64,000 nt of DNA, taken from assembly GCA_016938035.1 (NCBI GenBank), contig JAFGVK010000025.1, positions 28,292-92,291 on the forward strand, written 5' to 3'. The notes below the pieces were generated by a model. The model saw nothing but the letters and a program-made list of their open reading frames with translations, made no database searches and was not told where the DNA came from. The DNA is from Deltaproteobacteria bacterium (GTDB lineage Bacteria > Myxococcota_A > UBA796 > GCA-2862545). Shown here piece after piece: positions 15,633 through 25,560 of this stretch; within the stretch, counting starts at the first letter, position 1; each line of letters opens with the position of its first letter. Both the position numbers and the translations under genes were made by a program.

Positions 15633-16730
15633 ATGCGTCTAGTGCTGCTCGCCCTCTTCCTTGGGGGGTGCTCTACCGATTTCACGGTGCTCACCTACAA
15701 CGCTGGCCTCGCGGTGGGCTTCGTCCCCGGCGCTGAGGGGCGCGCGGAGGGCACAGCGGGCGCTACAGTGGCTGTAGACGCCGATCTCGTCTGCCTGCAG
15801 GAGGTGTGGCAGGCCGATCACGTCGCCCTGTTCGAGGCCGCAGCAGACGGCGTGTACGGGGACAGCTACTTCCCTGAGCCCTCTCAGCGGGTCGCGGACA
15901 GCCCGATGTGCGCCGCAGAGGACATCGAGCCGCTCACCACATGCATGAACGAGTCATGCGGAGACGTGTGCGCCGACGAGCTGCCCACCTGCCTGCTGGA
16001 GAACTGCGCGCTCAAGTTCCTCTCGCTGGAGAAGCTCTGTATGGAGTGCGTGCAGGCGAACGTGGGTGACACCGCGGACGGTATCCAGGCCACTTGCACC
16101 GCAGGGGGCACCCACTATGCCTACGACGGCTCCTTCGGCACGGGGCTGCTGAGCAAGTTCCCCCTGCGCGAGGTGGAGGAGCGAGTCTTCGACAGCACCA
16201 CCAACCGCCGCTCGGTGCTCCACGCGGTGGCCGAGGCTCCAGGGGGAGACGTAGACGTCTATTGCACCCACCTGAGCGCGGTGTTCTCGGTGATTCCCTA
16301 TCCCAGGGAGGAGGGGAGCTGGGCCGAGGAGCAGGCCACGCAGATCTCTGAGCTGCTCGCCTTCGTGGACGAGAGCGGAGACCCCGACGGTCGCAACATG
16401 ATCCTGGGCGATCTGAACACCGGCCCCGCGGTGGGGGACAGCGTGGCGGAGGTTCCGGACAACTGGGCGCTGCTCGCGGCGTCCGGGATGACCGCCCCCT
16501 ACGTGGACGCGGCGGGTGTGTGCACCTTCTGCCCCGACAACCCCCTGAACAGCGCCGACTCCGACGCGGACGGGGTGGTGATCGATCACGTGCTGCTCGG
16601 CGGTGGGCTCCAGGGCGTTGACACCGCCAGGGTGCTCGACGAGGAGATCACTGTGGAGGGCTGCGCCGGCGAGGTGCCGGGAGCGCATTCGGATCACTAC
16701 GGGCTTACGGTGGACGTAGACAAGCGTTAG
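15633..16730 (+). CDS. Lipoprotein of the endonuclease/exonuclease/phosphatase (DNase I-like) family with a Cys-rich insert
   Basis: The 365-residue protein has a lipoprotein signal (MRLVLLALFLGGC, lipobox Cys13), so it is exported and anchored. The EEP fold motifs are all present: LTYNAG near 19-24, CLQEVW around 54-59 with the metal-binding Glu, YCTHLSAV in the middle, GDLNT, IDHVLLG and a final HSDHYGL with the catalytic Asp-His pair. Such enzymes cut DNA, RNA or phosphate esters of lipids; the substrate is unknown. Between about residues 92 and 154 sits an insert with nine cysteines in CxxxCxxxxxxC...CxxC patterns, probably disulfide-bonded. ATG at 15633 after AAGGAG. It is 19 bp upstream of recC, but its location in the cell differs from that of RecBCD. 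Confidence 0.82.
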   Translation: MRLVLLALFLGGCSTDFTVLTYNAGLAVGFVPGAEGRAEGTAGATVAVDADLVCLQEVWQADHVALFEAAADGVYGDSYFPEPSQRVADSPMCAAEDIEPLTTCMNESCGDVCADELPTCLLENCALKFLSLEKLCMECVQANVGDTADGIQATCTAGGTHYAYDGSFGTGLLSKFPLREVEERVFDSTTNRRSVLHAVAEAPGGDVDVYCTHLSAVFSVIPYPREEGSWAEEQATQISELLAFVDESGDPDGRNMILGDLNTGPAVGDSVAEVPDNWALLAASGMTAPYVDAAGVCTFCPDNPLNSADSDADGVVIDHVLLGGGLQGVDTARVLDEEITVEGCAGEVPGAHSDHYGLTVDVDKR

Positions 16731-16749
16731 CGGCGCAGAGGAGGGGGAC

Positions 16750-19700
16750 ATGGCCGGGTTGGTGATTTACCGCTCGCACCTGGTGGAGGTGCTGGGTGCG
16801 GCGCTGGGGGCGCTGTTGCTCGCCGCTCCACCGGGCGATCCGCTGGCGCCGGTGCGGATCGGGGTGCCGGGGCGGGGGCTCGCGGACTGGCTCCGCGCGC
16901 ACCTCGCGCGCAGCTTGGGGATCGCCGCGAACCTGGAGTTCCCTTTCTCGTCTGCGGCGATTGAGGCTGCGGTAGAGGCAGAGGACGGCGCCTCGCCGTG
17001 GACGCGGGAGCTGGTGCAGTGGGCGATCCTCGCTGGGCTCCCTGGGCTTCTGGACGACGAGCGCTTCGCGGACCTGCGGGGCTGGGTGCGCCGGGAGGCG
17101 GGGGTGGTCGAGCGGCGTGAGCTGCGCCTGGCCCACGAGCTGGCCGACACCTTCGACCGCTACCTCCACTGGCGGCCGGAGCTGGTCGCTGCCTGGTCCC
17201 GAGGGCTCCCCGAGGGGGTCGCTGGGGCGGACGCGGATCTGGCATGGCAGCCCGTCCTGTGGTCAGAGGTGCAGGGCAGGCTGGGGCAGGATCCCAGGGT
17301 GCGCTGGGCTGCGGAGGGGCTGGCGGTGGCCTCGCAGGAGCCGATCCGGCTCTTCGGGGTGTCGCACCTGCCCCGCACCGCGCTCACTCACCTGCTGCGG
17401 CTCGCCGAGCAGGTAGACGTGGACCTGTTTCTCCTGGTGCCCTCGCAGGAGTACCTGGGCGACAGGGCCAGGGGCGCGCTGGAGGAGGGCGCCCCTGGCC
17501 ACCCACTCCTCGACGCGATGGGCAGGGTGGGGCGGGACCTGCAGCAGCTCCTCGCCGACCTCCCGGAGGACCTCGAGGTCCGGCAGGTCGATCTGTTCCC
17601 CGCTCTGGAGGCGCCCAGCACCCTGCTCGGGCGCCTCCAGGGCGACCTGCTCGCCGATCGGGCGCCGGAGCGGGAGGCCGTCGAGGAGGGGGACGACTCG
17701 GTGCAGGTGCACGCGGCATCCAGCCCCGTGAGGCAGGTCGAGGTGCTGCGCGACGCGCTGCTCGACCTGCTGCAGACCTACCCGGATCTCTCTGCGGAGG
17801 ATGTGCTGATCCTCACCCCGGATCTGGAGACCTACGCCCCGCTGGTCCGCTCGCTGCTCCCTCGCCCCCTCCAGGGAGAGGGCGAGCTGGTGGTGCTGGG
17901 GTTGCCCGCCAGGTCCACCGAGGCCAGCCTCCGGCGCGCGAGCCCAGTGGGGGACGCCCTGCTGCGGCTGCTAGACCTAGCCGGAGGCAGGCTGCCCGCC
18001 TCTGGGGTGTTCGAGCTGCTCACCCTGCCCGCGGTGCGCGGGCGCTTTGACATCGGCGAGGACGATCTCGACGCGGTGCGCGCCTGGCTCGATCAGGGAG
18101 GGATCCGCTGGGGGGCCGACGCGGCCCACCGCGAGCGCGAGGGGCTCCCCGGCGACCCTCAGAACACCTGGCTGCAGGGGCTCCGCCGCCTGGCGCTCGG
18201 GGTGGTGATGGCCGACGAGGGGCAGGTGTCGTCCCTCGGGCTGGTCCCCGTCGACGAGGTGGAGGGGGAGTCGGTTGAGCTGCTGGGGCGCTTCCTGGCC
18301 TTTGCGGAGGCGCTGCGGGGCGAGGTGGAGGCGCTGCGCCTCCCGGCATCGCTCCCCGCGTGGTCCACGCGCCTGCAGCGGGCGCTCGAGCGCCTCGTCC
18401 GCCACGAGGGGGGCTGGGCGGCGGCCCGGGTGGTGGTGCAGATCAAGGCGCTGGCTGACGAGGCTGCCGCCGCGGGCTTTGACGCGCCAGTGAGCCTCGA
18501 CGCGATCCGGGTGGAGTTGAGGGAGCGGCTGGAGGGGAGCGAGGCCCTGGGTGCCGGCGCGGGTGGGGTGCGGCTCGCGTCCCTCGCGGGCTGGCGTGCG
18601 GTCCCTGCCAGGGTGGTGGTGCTGCTGGGGATGGACGAGGAGCGCTTCCCCCGCAGCGCACAGCGCCTGAGCCTTGACCTGACCGGGCGTCACCCGGCGC
18701 TGGGGGACAGGGACCTGCGCGAGGAGGACCGCTTCCTCTTTCTGCAGGCGATCCTCTCGGCCAGGGGCCACCTGATCCTCACCTACAGGGGGCGCGATCC
18801 CGCGACCCGTGAGCCGCGCGCTCCGGCCATCCCCGTGTCAGAGCTCCTCGACGCGCTGGGGGCCATGATCCCCGAGGGCGAGGTGCCCCCCTGGGGGCCG
18901 GTTGAGCACCCCCTGCAGCCGTTTAGCGCTAGGTGCTTTCAGGGCCAAAGTCCGGGGCGCGACGGCGCGATGTTGGCCGGGGCCAGGGCCGCCCTGGGCC
19001 CCGAGCGCGACGAGGCGCCCTTCTTCAGCGCCCCGCTCAGGGTGGGGCGGGAACGGGAGGAGGTGGACCTGGACGAGCTGATCGCGTTCTACAAGAACCC
19101 GGGGCGCTTCCTCCTCCAGCGGCGGCTGAGGGTGAGCTGGGATGATCGGGCAGCGGCGATCGCGGACCGGGAGACCCTGGATCTGGATGGGCTGGCGCGC
19201 TGGGAGCTGCGCGACACCCTGCTGCGGGCCGCGGTAGAGGGGCGCGATGTTGGCGCGCTGGAGGCGTCGCTGCTGGCAGCGGGGCGGCTCACCCCAGGGA
19301 TGCCAGGCAGGGCCCAGGTGGGTGAGGCCAGGGCGCTGGTCCAGACGCTGATAGCGTACGAGCCGCTGCTGGCGGACGGGCAGCAGGCAGAGGTCGCGCT
19401 GGAGGTGGGGGGGCGTCGCCTCGTGGGGGTGGTGCCCGGCGCAGCGGGGCGCGAGCTGCTCCAGCCCGGCTTCGGGGCGGAGGGGCTGAGCAAGGTGATC
19501 GGGCTGTGGGTGCGCCTGCTCGCCCTCCGGGCGGCGGGGGTCGAGGTGGAGCGAGGGCGCCTGCTGCTCACCAGACAGCAGGGCAAGGTGAGCGAGGTGG
19601 AGTTCCTCCCCCCGGAGGACGCTGGAGCGGCGCTGGAGGCCCTCCTGGATGGGTTCTTCGCCGGCCATCACGCTCCGCTCCCCCTGTTCCCCAGCAGCTC

Positions 19701-19980
19701 GTGGGCCTTCGCCAGAGGCGCGGCGCCGTGGTGGGAGGCAGCGGCTCGCGGGGATGACGAGGCGGTGGACAAGGTGCGGGCCGCGGCGGCCTCGGCCCGG
19801 GCGGGGTGGGACGGGGGCTTCGGCACGCGCGGCGACGTGGAGGACCCGTCGGTGGCCCGCCTGTGGGGCGCGCTGCGCCCCTGGGAGGGGGACCCGCTGA
19901 GGCTCCCCGCGGCGGCGCGCGCGATCCAGGCCTACGGGCCAGCAGCACTGGGGCGCAGCGCGCCTCGTGGGAGGCGGTGA
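16750..19980 (+). CDS. recC: RecC, exodeoxyribonuclease V gamma subunit
   Basis: RecC is the subunit of the RecBCD enzyme that recognises Chi and splits the DNA strands at double-strand breaks. The 1076-residue length is typical. The opening 'GLVIYRSHLVEVL', the 'WLRAHLARSLGIAANLEFPFP'-like segment (about 50-70; last residue differs here), 'LFGVSHLPRTAL' and 'GMDEERFPRS' are all family features. The helicase-like domains lack Walker motifs, as expected for RecC. The ATG at 16750 follows GAGGAGGGGG. Its stop shares one base with the recB start. The presence of neighbouring recB and recD makes the call secure. Confidence 0.95.
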   Translation: MAGLVIYRSHLVEVLGAALGALLLAAPPGDPLAPVRIGVPGRGLADWLRAHLARSLGIAANLEFPFSSAAIEAAVEAEDGASPWTRELVQWAILAGLPGLLDDERFADLRGWVRREAGVVERRELRLAHELADTFDRYLHWRPELVAAWSRGLPEGVAGADADLAWQPVLWSEVQGRLGQDPRVRWAAEGLAVASQEPIRLFGVSHLPRTALTHLLRLAEQVDVDLFLLVPSQEYLGDRARGALEEGAPGHPLLDAMGRVGRDLQQLLADLPEDLEVRQVDLFPALEAPSTLLGRLQGDLLADRAPEREAVEEGDDSVQVHAASSPVRQVEVLRDALLDLLQTYPDLSAEDVLILTPDLETYAPLVRSLLPRPLQGEGELVVLGLPARSTEASLRRASPVGDALLRLLDLAGGRLPASGVFELLTLPAVRGRFDIGEDDLDAVRAWLDQGGIRWGADAAHREREGLPGDPQNTWLQGLRRLALGVVMADEGQVSSLGLVPVDEVEGESVELLGRFLAFAEALRGEVEALRLPASLPAWSTRLQRALERLVRHEGGWAAARVVVQIKALADEAAAAGFDAPVSLDAIRVELRERLEGSEALGAGAGGVRLASLAGWRAVPARVVVLLGMDEERFPRSAQRLSLDLTGRHPALGDRDLREEDRFLFLQAILSARGHLILTYRGRDPATREPRAPAIPVSELLDALGAMIPEGEVPPWGPVEHPLQPFSARCFQGQSPGRDGAMLAGARAALGPERDEAPFFSAPLRVGREREEVDLDELIAFYKNPGRFLLQRRLRVSWDDRAAAIADRETLDLDGLARWELRDTLLRAAVEGRDVGALEASLLAAGRLTPGMPGRAQVGEARALVQTLIAYEPLLADGQQAEVALEVGGRRLVGVVPGAAGRELLQPGFGAEGLSKVIGLWVRLLALRAAGVEVERGRLLLTRQQGKVSEVEFLPPEDAGAALEALLDGFFAGHHAPLPLFPSSSWAFARGAAPWWEAAARGDDEAVDKVRAAAASARAGWDGGFGTRGDVEDPSVARLWGALRPWEGDPLRLPAAARAIQAYGPAALGRSAPRGRR

Positions 19981-22900
19981 TGGGTGAGGCGCTGCGCGAG
20001 TTCGACATCCTCGGCCCCCTGTCCAAGGGCACCACCCTGCTGGAGGCTAGCGCCGGCACAGGCAAGACCTGGAGCATCACCGGCCTGCTGCTCCGCTTGG
20101 TGGCCGAGGAGGGGGTCTCGCTGAGTGAGGTGGTGGTGGTGACCTTCACCAGGGCCGCTACCGCAGAGCTCAGGGAGCGTATCAGGGTCCGCTTCGCCGA
20201 GGCGGAGGCCGCGCTGCGCCGTGGCAGCGCCGAGGGCGATCCCCTGCTCACCAGCCTTATTGACGGAGCCCGCCGGGCCGCGGATCGCGGGGACCCCCCC
20301 TGGCTGGAGCGCATCGTCGCGGCCCGCGCCAGCCTCGATCTGTGTCAGGTGAGCACTATCCACGGCTTCGCCCAGCGCCTGCTCCAGCAGCACGCGCTGG
20401 AGTGCGGGCTGGAGCCAGGGCTGGAGCTGCTGGTGGACCCGCAGCCGCTGGTCGCGGAGCTGGTGGGAGACTGGCTGGTGCAGGAGCTGCACGGGGCCGA
20501 CGAGGGGCGCTACCAGTTTCTGGTACAGGCCTGCGGCTTCACCCCTGGCGAGCTGGGGGCGCTGGCCCACTTGGCCCTCTCCGAGCCCGACGCGCCCGTG
20601 TTTCCCGCGCAGGGTGCGCCGATCAGCGGCCTAGTGGACGCGCTCCGGGATGCGTGGGACCCCAAGGCGGTGAGCGCCAGCCTCGCCCAGGCCAAGAAGG
20701 CCGGGCTGTTCGTGAAGGGGCAGCGCACCTTTGGGGGCAAGGGCAGCGACAGTAGGATCGCCGAGATCCAGCGGTGGCTCGACGAGGGCGCGGCGCTGGA
20801 GGGGCTCCGCGATGCGCTGCTCCCCCTCAGCGCGCGGGCGCTCAAGGCGAAGCTCGCAGAGGGAGTGGACGCGCAGGGGGCCTTCCCCTGGCTGGCGGCG
20901 CTGGAGGGGGCGCTGGAGGCTGACACCCTCAGGCCCGCCGCAGAGCGCGCGCGCTTCGCCCGCTGGGTGCGCGCGACCTACGCCGCTCGGAAGCGCAGCC
21001 GCGGGCTGCTCGACTATCACGACCTGCTGCGGGAGCTGGCGGAGCGCCTGGAGCCGGGCGCAGATCCCGAGGTGCGTGCGGCGCTGCTGGGGGCGCTGCG
21101 AACGCGCTACAAGGTAGCCCTCATCGACGAGTTCCAGGACACCGACGCGCTGCAGTGGACCCTGTTCCACGAGGCTTTTGGGGGGCCTGACCGGTGGCTG
21201 TACTTGATCGGCGATCCCAAGCAGGCCATCTACGCCTTCCGAGGTGCGGACATCAGGGTCTACCTCCAGGCGAGGGCGTCGGCGGGGGACCAGGCCTGGA
21301 CGATGCGCCGCAACTTCCGCTCGGATCGGCGCGCGGTGGTGGCCTCCAACGCCCTGATGGATCAGGACGGCTTCTTCGGTGACGTGGGCTTCTCCTACGT
21401 GTCCGTCGACACCCCGGACCGCGCGCCCGAGGACCGGCTGGTGCCCCCGGCGGGGTGGGAGGGGCACCAGCCGCTCCAGCTCCGGGCCGTTGACCAGCGC
21501 CTGCTCGGCGGTGAACCGGGGCCGTTGGTGTCCAAGGGTGCGGTGGATGGCCCCCTCGCCGCGCGGGTCGCGTCCGACGTGGTGGAGCTGCTGGAGCAAG
21601 GGCTGCGCCTGCACCAGGGGGGGGAGCTGAGGCCCCTTCGACCTGGCGATGTGGCGGTGCTGGTGCGGAGCAACCGGCAGGCGGCCCTGGCCCACCGCGC
21701 CCTGCAGCGTCTCGGGGTGCCCGCCGTGATCGCGAGCGACGCCAGCGTGCTGGCCTCCGAGGAGGCGGGCGCGGTGGCCGACTGGCTGGAGGCGATGATC
21801 CGCCCCTCCTTCGAGGTGGTGCTGCGCAGGGCCGCGACCTCCCGCCTGTTCGGGTGGAGCGCGGCCGAGCTGGAGGCGCTGGAGGAGGGGCGCGTCGCGT
21901 CGGTGGAGCGGTGGGAGGGCTTTGCGCTGCGCCTGCGAGCGTCGCGTGAACAGCTCCGGCGTCACGGGGTGTTGCGGGCCCTGCGGGACACACTGGACCG
22001 GGAGCGCGTGGCCGAGCGGCTGCTCTGTCAGCCAGGAGGCGAGCGGCGGCTCACCGATCTGCTGCACCTGGGCGAGCTGCTGCAGGAGGCGCAGGTGCGC
22101 GACGGCCTGGGTGAGATCGGGCTAGCCCGCTGGCTGGAGCGCGCCAGGGTGGGGCAGGGCGGCGGTGCGGAGGACGTGCAGCTCCGGCTAGAGCACGACG
22201 AGGCGGCCGTCCAGGTGCTCACCGTGCACAAGTCCAAGGGGCTGGAGTTCCCCGTGGTGCTGGTGCCCTGGATGTGGGATCAGCCCGAGCTCCGGCTCTC
22301 CCAGGAGGGGCGACTGCTCGGGAGGTCCGGGCTGCTGCTCCCCGACCCGTCGGGCAGCCTGTCGCGGGAGCTGTGGCTGCACCTCCCCGAGGATCGGGTG
22401 GAGCAGGCCAACCTGCTGGCGCGCGAGGAGGGGATGCGGCTCCTGTACGTGGCCCTCACCAGGGCGAGGTTTCGGACGGTGCTCTATGTGGGGCACGCGC
22501 CGGCCCTGGGACACTCCCCGGTGGGCGCCGCCCTGTTTGGCGAGGGACCCGACCGGCTCAGGGGCCTCGACAAGGACGATCTGCTCGATCTGGGCGAGCT
22601 CCTGGAGCCCTTGGCAGGGGTGGAGGGGGTGGGGGTCACGTGGGCCCATGCCCCCACCGCGCGCAGGTGGCGGAGGGCTGAGGGAGACCTCCCTACGCCC
22701 GACGCGCTGGTCACCGCCCCCTGGTCTCGCAGCAGCGTGAGCTCCGGCGACAGGGTCTGGTCCTACTCCACCCTGGCGCGCAGCGCCCAGGCCGGGCACG
22801 CCGATCCCGAGCGCCCAGGGGCGGACCGTGACGCGGTGGAGGAGCAGGCGGCGGGCGAGCCGGTGGACGGGCTGCCCTTGGGGGCGATGCCCGCCGGTGA

Positions 22901-23663
22901 GCAGCTCGGGACCTGCCTCCACGAGATCCTCGAGGATCTGGACCTCACCAGCGCCCTGGAGGACCCGCTCGCTCCCTCCCTCCGTGGCAGGGTCGAGGAG
23001 CTGCTGCAGGCCCACGGCCTGTCCAGGGGGCTGACGGACGCCGCGGCGGAGGGCCTTCGCCTAGCGCTGTGCACTCCGCTTGGGGGGCCCCTGAGGGCGC
23101 TTCGCCTAGCGGATCTCCCCACCGCTCGCACCCTGCGGGAGCTGCGCTTCGACCTGGCGCTGCCCCTGGTCCGCACCGCGTCGCTGGTGGAGGCGGTGTG
23201 GCCTGATCCCGAGCGGCGGCCCATCCTGGGCCCACAGGCGGGGGCGGTGCTCCGCGGCGCGCTCACCGGGAGCGTGGACCTGATCTTCATCGCGGAGGTG
23301 GAGGGGGAGCCCAGGTGGTTCGTCGCCGACTACAAGTCCAACCGGGTGGCGGGTCGGGGCGAGGTGCCCGCGCTTTCCCACTTCTCACAGGGCAGCCTGG
23401 CGGAGGAGATGCGGGCTCATCTGTATGACCTCCAGCTTCACCTGTACACCCTGGCCCTTCACAGGTACCTTCGCTGGCGCCTGGGGGGGGCCTACGACTA
23501 TGACCGCCACATGGGGGGCGCCTACTACCTGTTCCTGCGGGGAATGGTGGGGCCGGACGCTCCGACCGAGGGCGACCTCAGGTCCGGTTGTTACTACTAC
23601 CGGCCCGAGCGGGCCGTGATCGAGGCGCTGGATCGCGCTCTGGAGGGGGCAGATGTCGGTTGA
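19980..23663 (+). CDS. recB: RecB, exodeoxyribonuclease V beta subunit (helicase-nuclease)
   Basis: RecB is a 3'-5' SF1A helicase plus the only nuclease of RecBCD. The Walker A motif EASAGTGKT lies at 22-30, and further UvrD-type motifs follow (FTRAATAELRERI; the DEFQDTD Walker B; GDPKQAIYAFRGAD; TVHKSKGLEFPVVL; LLYVALTRAR). The C-terminal nuclease domain has the DLIF...FVADYKSN block with the PD-(D/E)xK residues. At 1227 residues it is close to the usual size. The ATG at 19980 overlaps the recC stop (TGATG); a longer frame reads into recC and is not real. The end overlaps recD by 11 bp. Confidence 0.96.
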   Translation: MGEALREFDILGPLSKGTTLLEASAGTGKTWSITGLLLRLVAEEGVSLSEVVVVTFTRAATAELRERIRVRFAEAEAALRRGSAEGDPLLTSLIDGARRAADRGDPPWLERIVAARASLDLCQVSTIHGFAQRLLQQHALECGLEPGLELLVDPQPLVAELVGDWLVQELHGADEGRYQFLVQACGFTPGELGALAHLALSEPDAPVFPAQGAPISGLVDALRDAWDPKAVSASLAQAKKAGLFVKGQRTFGGKGSDSRIAEIQRWLDEGAALEGLRDALLPLSARALKAKLAEGVDAQGAFPWLAALEGALEADTLRPAAERARFARWVRATYAARKRSRGLLDYHDLLRELAERLEPGADPEVRAALLGALRTRYKVALIDEFQDTDALQWTLFHEAFGGPDRWLYLIGDPKQAIYAFRGADIRVYLQARASAGDQAWTMRRNFRSDRRAVVASNALMDQDGFFGDVGFSYVSVDTPDRAPEDRLVPPAGWEGHQPLQLRAVDQRLLGGEPGPLVSKGAVDGPLAARVASDVVELLEQGLRLHQGGELRPLRPGDVAVLVRSNRQAALAHRALQRLGVPAVIASDASVLASEEAGAVADWLEAMIRPSFEVVLRRAATSRLFGWSAAELEALEEGRVASVERWEGFALRLRASREQLRRHGVLRALRDTLDRERVAERLLCQPGGERRLTDLLHLGELLQEAQVRDGLGEIGLARWLERARVGQGGGAEDVQLRLEHDEAAVQVLTVHKSKGLEFPVVLVPWMWDQPELRLSQEGRLLGRSGLLLPDPSGSLSRELWLHLPEDRVEQANLLAREEGMRLLYVALTRARFRTVLYVGHAPALGHSPVGAALFGEGPDRLRGLDKDDLLDLGELLEPLAGVEGVGVTWAHAPTARRWRRAEGDLPTPDALVTAPWSRSSVSSGDRVWSYSTLARSAQAGHADPERPGADRDAVEEQAAGEPVDGLPLGAMPAGEQLGTCLHEILEDLDLTSALEDPLAPSLRGRVEELLQAHGLSRGLTDAAAEGLRLALCTPLGGPLRALRLADLPTARTLRELRFDLALPLVRTASLVEAVWPDPERRPILGPQAGAVLRGALTGSVDLIFIAEVEGEPRWFVADYKSNRVAGRGEVPALSHFSQGSLAEEMRAHLYDLQLHLYTLALHRYLRWRLGGAYDYDRHMGGAYYLFLRGMVGPDAPTEGDLRSGCYYYRPERAVIEALDRALEGADVG

Positions 23664-25557
23664 ACAGGGGGCGCTCGCCGGGTGGGCGGAGCGCGGGGTC
23701 CTGGCGCAGATCGACCTGCAGGTGGTGCGCCTGCTGGCGGGCGACCAGGGGGAGGAGGTGCAGCTGGCCATGGCGCTGGCGGTGCGCGCCCCGAGGGTGG
23801 GGGACGTGGCGTTGGACCTGACGGGAGCGCGGTGGGAGCACCTCCAGGAGGGAGAGGAGCCCGCGGACGGGCCCGCCCTGGCGCTCCCCGCGGACCGCGA
23901 GGCCTGGCGGGCAGCGCTTGCCGCCTGTCCGCTGGTGCAGCTCGGGCCACAGTCCGGCCCGCCGAGGCCCTTCGTGCTGGAGGGCGCGCTGCTCTACACG
24001 CACCGCTACTGGCGGTACGAGGCGCAGCTCGCGGCGGCCTTGCGGGCGCTGATAGCGCGGGGCCGCCCGCCCCGCGATCCGGCCCTGCTCCGCAGGGGGC
24101 TCGGCGCGCTCTTCGACCCCACGCCAGGCCTGGATCTGCAGCGGCTCGCGGCGGCGCTAGCCAACTACCGCGACCTGACCGTGCTCTCCGGGGGCCCAGG
24201 CACCGGAAAGACCTACACCGTGCGGGCGCTGCTCACCCTGCTCTGGGCGCAGGAGCGGGGGCTGAGGGTCGCGGTGGCGGCTCCCACCGGAAAGGCCGCG
24301 GCCAGGGTCAAGGAGTCTCTCCTGAAGGGGCTAGATGGGTTCCTGCTCCGGGCGGAGGCGGCCCTGCCAGAGGGCGCCGAGATCGCGGCGCTGCGGCAAT
24401 TTCTCGAGGACCTTGTGCCCACCACCCTCCACCGGCTGCTGGGGTGGCGGCCGGACAGCCCCACCCGCTTCCGCCACGACGAGCGCCACCCGCTGCCCTA
24501 CCAGGTGGTGGTGGTGGACGAGGGCTCGATGGTCGACCTCCCCATGTTCTCGCGGCTGGTCGGGGCGCTGGGCGGATCGGCGCGGCTGGTGCTCCTGGGC
24601 GATCGCGCGCAGCTCGCGTCGGTGGCGGCAGGGTCGGTGTTCTCGGACCTCTGTGGGCCGCCGCGGCCGGGGCCAGTGCGCCTCCGCGAGCCGCTCCGCA
24701 CGGTGTTGTGCGAGGAGCAGGGCTTCTCGTCCGAGCACCTGCTCCCGGGCGCTGGCCCAGGCGCGGTGGTGCAGCTGACCGTGGGGCGCAGGTTCCAAGG
24801 GGGCAGCGGCATCGGGCGGCTGGCCCGGCATGTGCTGGGGGGAGACGCGGCGTCCGCGCTGGCGGCGCTGCGCGGGGAGCCAGACCTCGCGCTGCTGGAC
24901 CCACAGCGGTCCGAGCTCCAGCGCCTGGTGCTCGACGGCTACCGGCCCTACCTCCGGCGCCTGATCGCGGGCCCGCGGGGAGGCGAGACCTACCAGGCCC
25001 TGTGGGCGGAGGCGCTGCGCCTGTTCGATGGCTTCCGGGTCCTGACCGCTCACCGGGGCGGGGAGCTGGGCGCCGAAGGCCTCAACACCTGGATCGGCGG
25101 GCTGGTGGGCCGCGCGCTGGGGGTCCCAGTCTCCGAGGGCCCGTGGCTGGGGCGGCCCGTGTTGGTGGAGCGCAACGACTACGGTCTGGGCCTGCTCAAC
25201 GGGGATATTGGCCTGACCGTCCTGACCCACGACGGGCCGCGGGTGGCGTTCCCTGGCGAGGGAGGGGTGCGGCTGGTCTCTCCCCAGCGACTGCCCGAGC
25301 ACAGCACGGTGTTCGCGATGACCATCCACAAGAGCCAGGGCTCGGAGTACCCACACGTCATGGTGGTGCTCCCCGAGCGGCGCTCCCCGGTGCTCACCCG
25401 CGAGCTGGTCTACACCGGGATCACCAGGGCCAGCCAGCGCCTCACCATGGTCGGGTCCGCTGGGGTCTTCACCGAGGCGGTGCGGGCCCGCACCGACAGG
25501 ATCTCTGGCCTGGGGCGCGCCCTGTGGGGTGCCTCGACCTCTACTGAGCAGGAGTGA
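23653..25557 (+). CDS. recD: RecD, exodeoxyribonuclease V alpha subunit (5'-3' helicase)
   Basis: RecD is the fast 5'-3' SF1B helicase of RecBCD and regulates its nuclease. The 634-residue protein has an N-terminal interface domain (1-165), then Walker A GGPGTGKT at 180-187, the AAPTGKAA motif, VVVDEGSMVDLPM (Walker B), LLGDRAQLASV, and the C-terminal MTIHKSQGSEYPHV and LVYTGITRA motifs. All helicase motifs are intact. It starts inside the recB end (11 bp overlap), which indicates translational coupling, and is followed after 3 bp by sbcD. Confidence 0.96.
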   Translation: MSVEQGALAGWAERGVLAQIDLQVVRLLAGDQGEEVQLAMALAVRAPRVGDVALDLTGARWEHLQEGEEPADGPALALPADREAWRAALAACPLVQLGPQSGPPRPFVLEGALLYTHRYWRYEAQLAAALRALIARGRPPRDPALLRRGLGALFDPTPGLDLQRLAAALANYRDLTVLSGGPGTGKTYTVRALLTLLWAQERGLRVAVAAPTGKAAARVKESLLKGLDGFLLRAEAALPEGAEIAALRQFLEDLVPTTLHRLLGWRPDSPTRFRHDERHPLPYQVVVVDEGSMVDLPMFSRLVGALGGSARLVLLGDRAQLASVAAGSVFSDLCGPPRPGPVRLREPLRTVLCEEQGFSSEHLLPGAGPGAVVQLTVGRRFQGGSGIGRLARHVLGGDAASALAALRGEPDLALLDPQRSELQRLVLDGYRPYLRRLIAGPRGGETYQALWAEALRLFDGFRVLTAHRGGELGAEGLNTWIGGLVGRALGVPVSEGPWLGRPVLVERNDYGLGLLNGDIGLTVLTHDGPRVAFPGEGGVRLVSPQRLPEHSTVFAMTIHKSQGSEYPHVMVVLPERRSPVLTRELVYTGITRASQRLTMVGSAGVFTEAVRARTDRISGLGRALWGASTSTEQE

Positions 25558-25560
25558 CGG

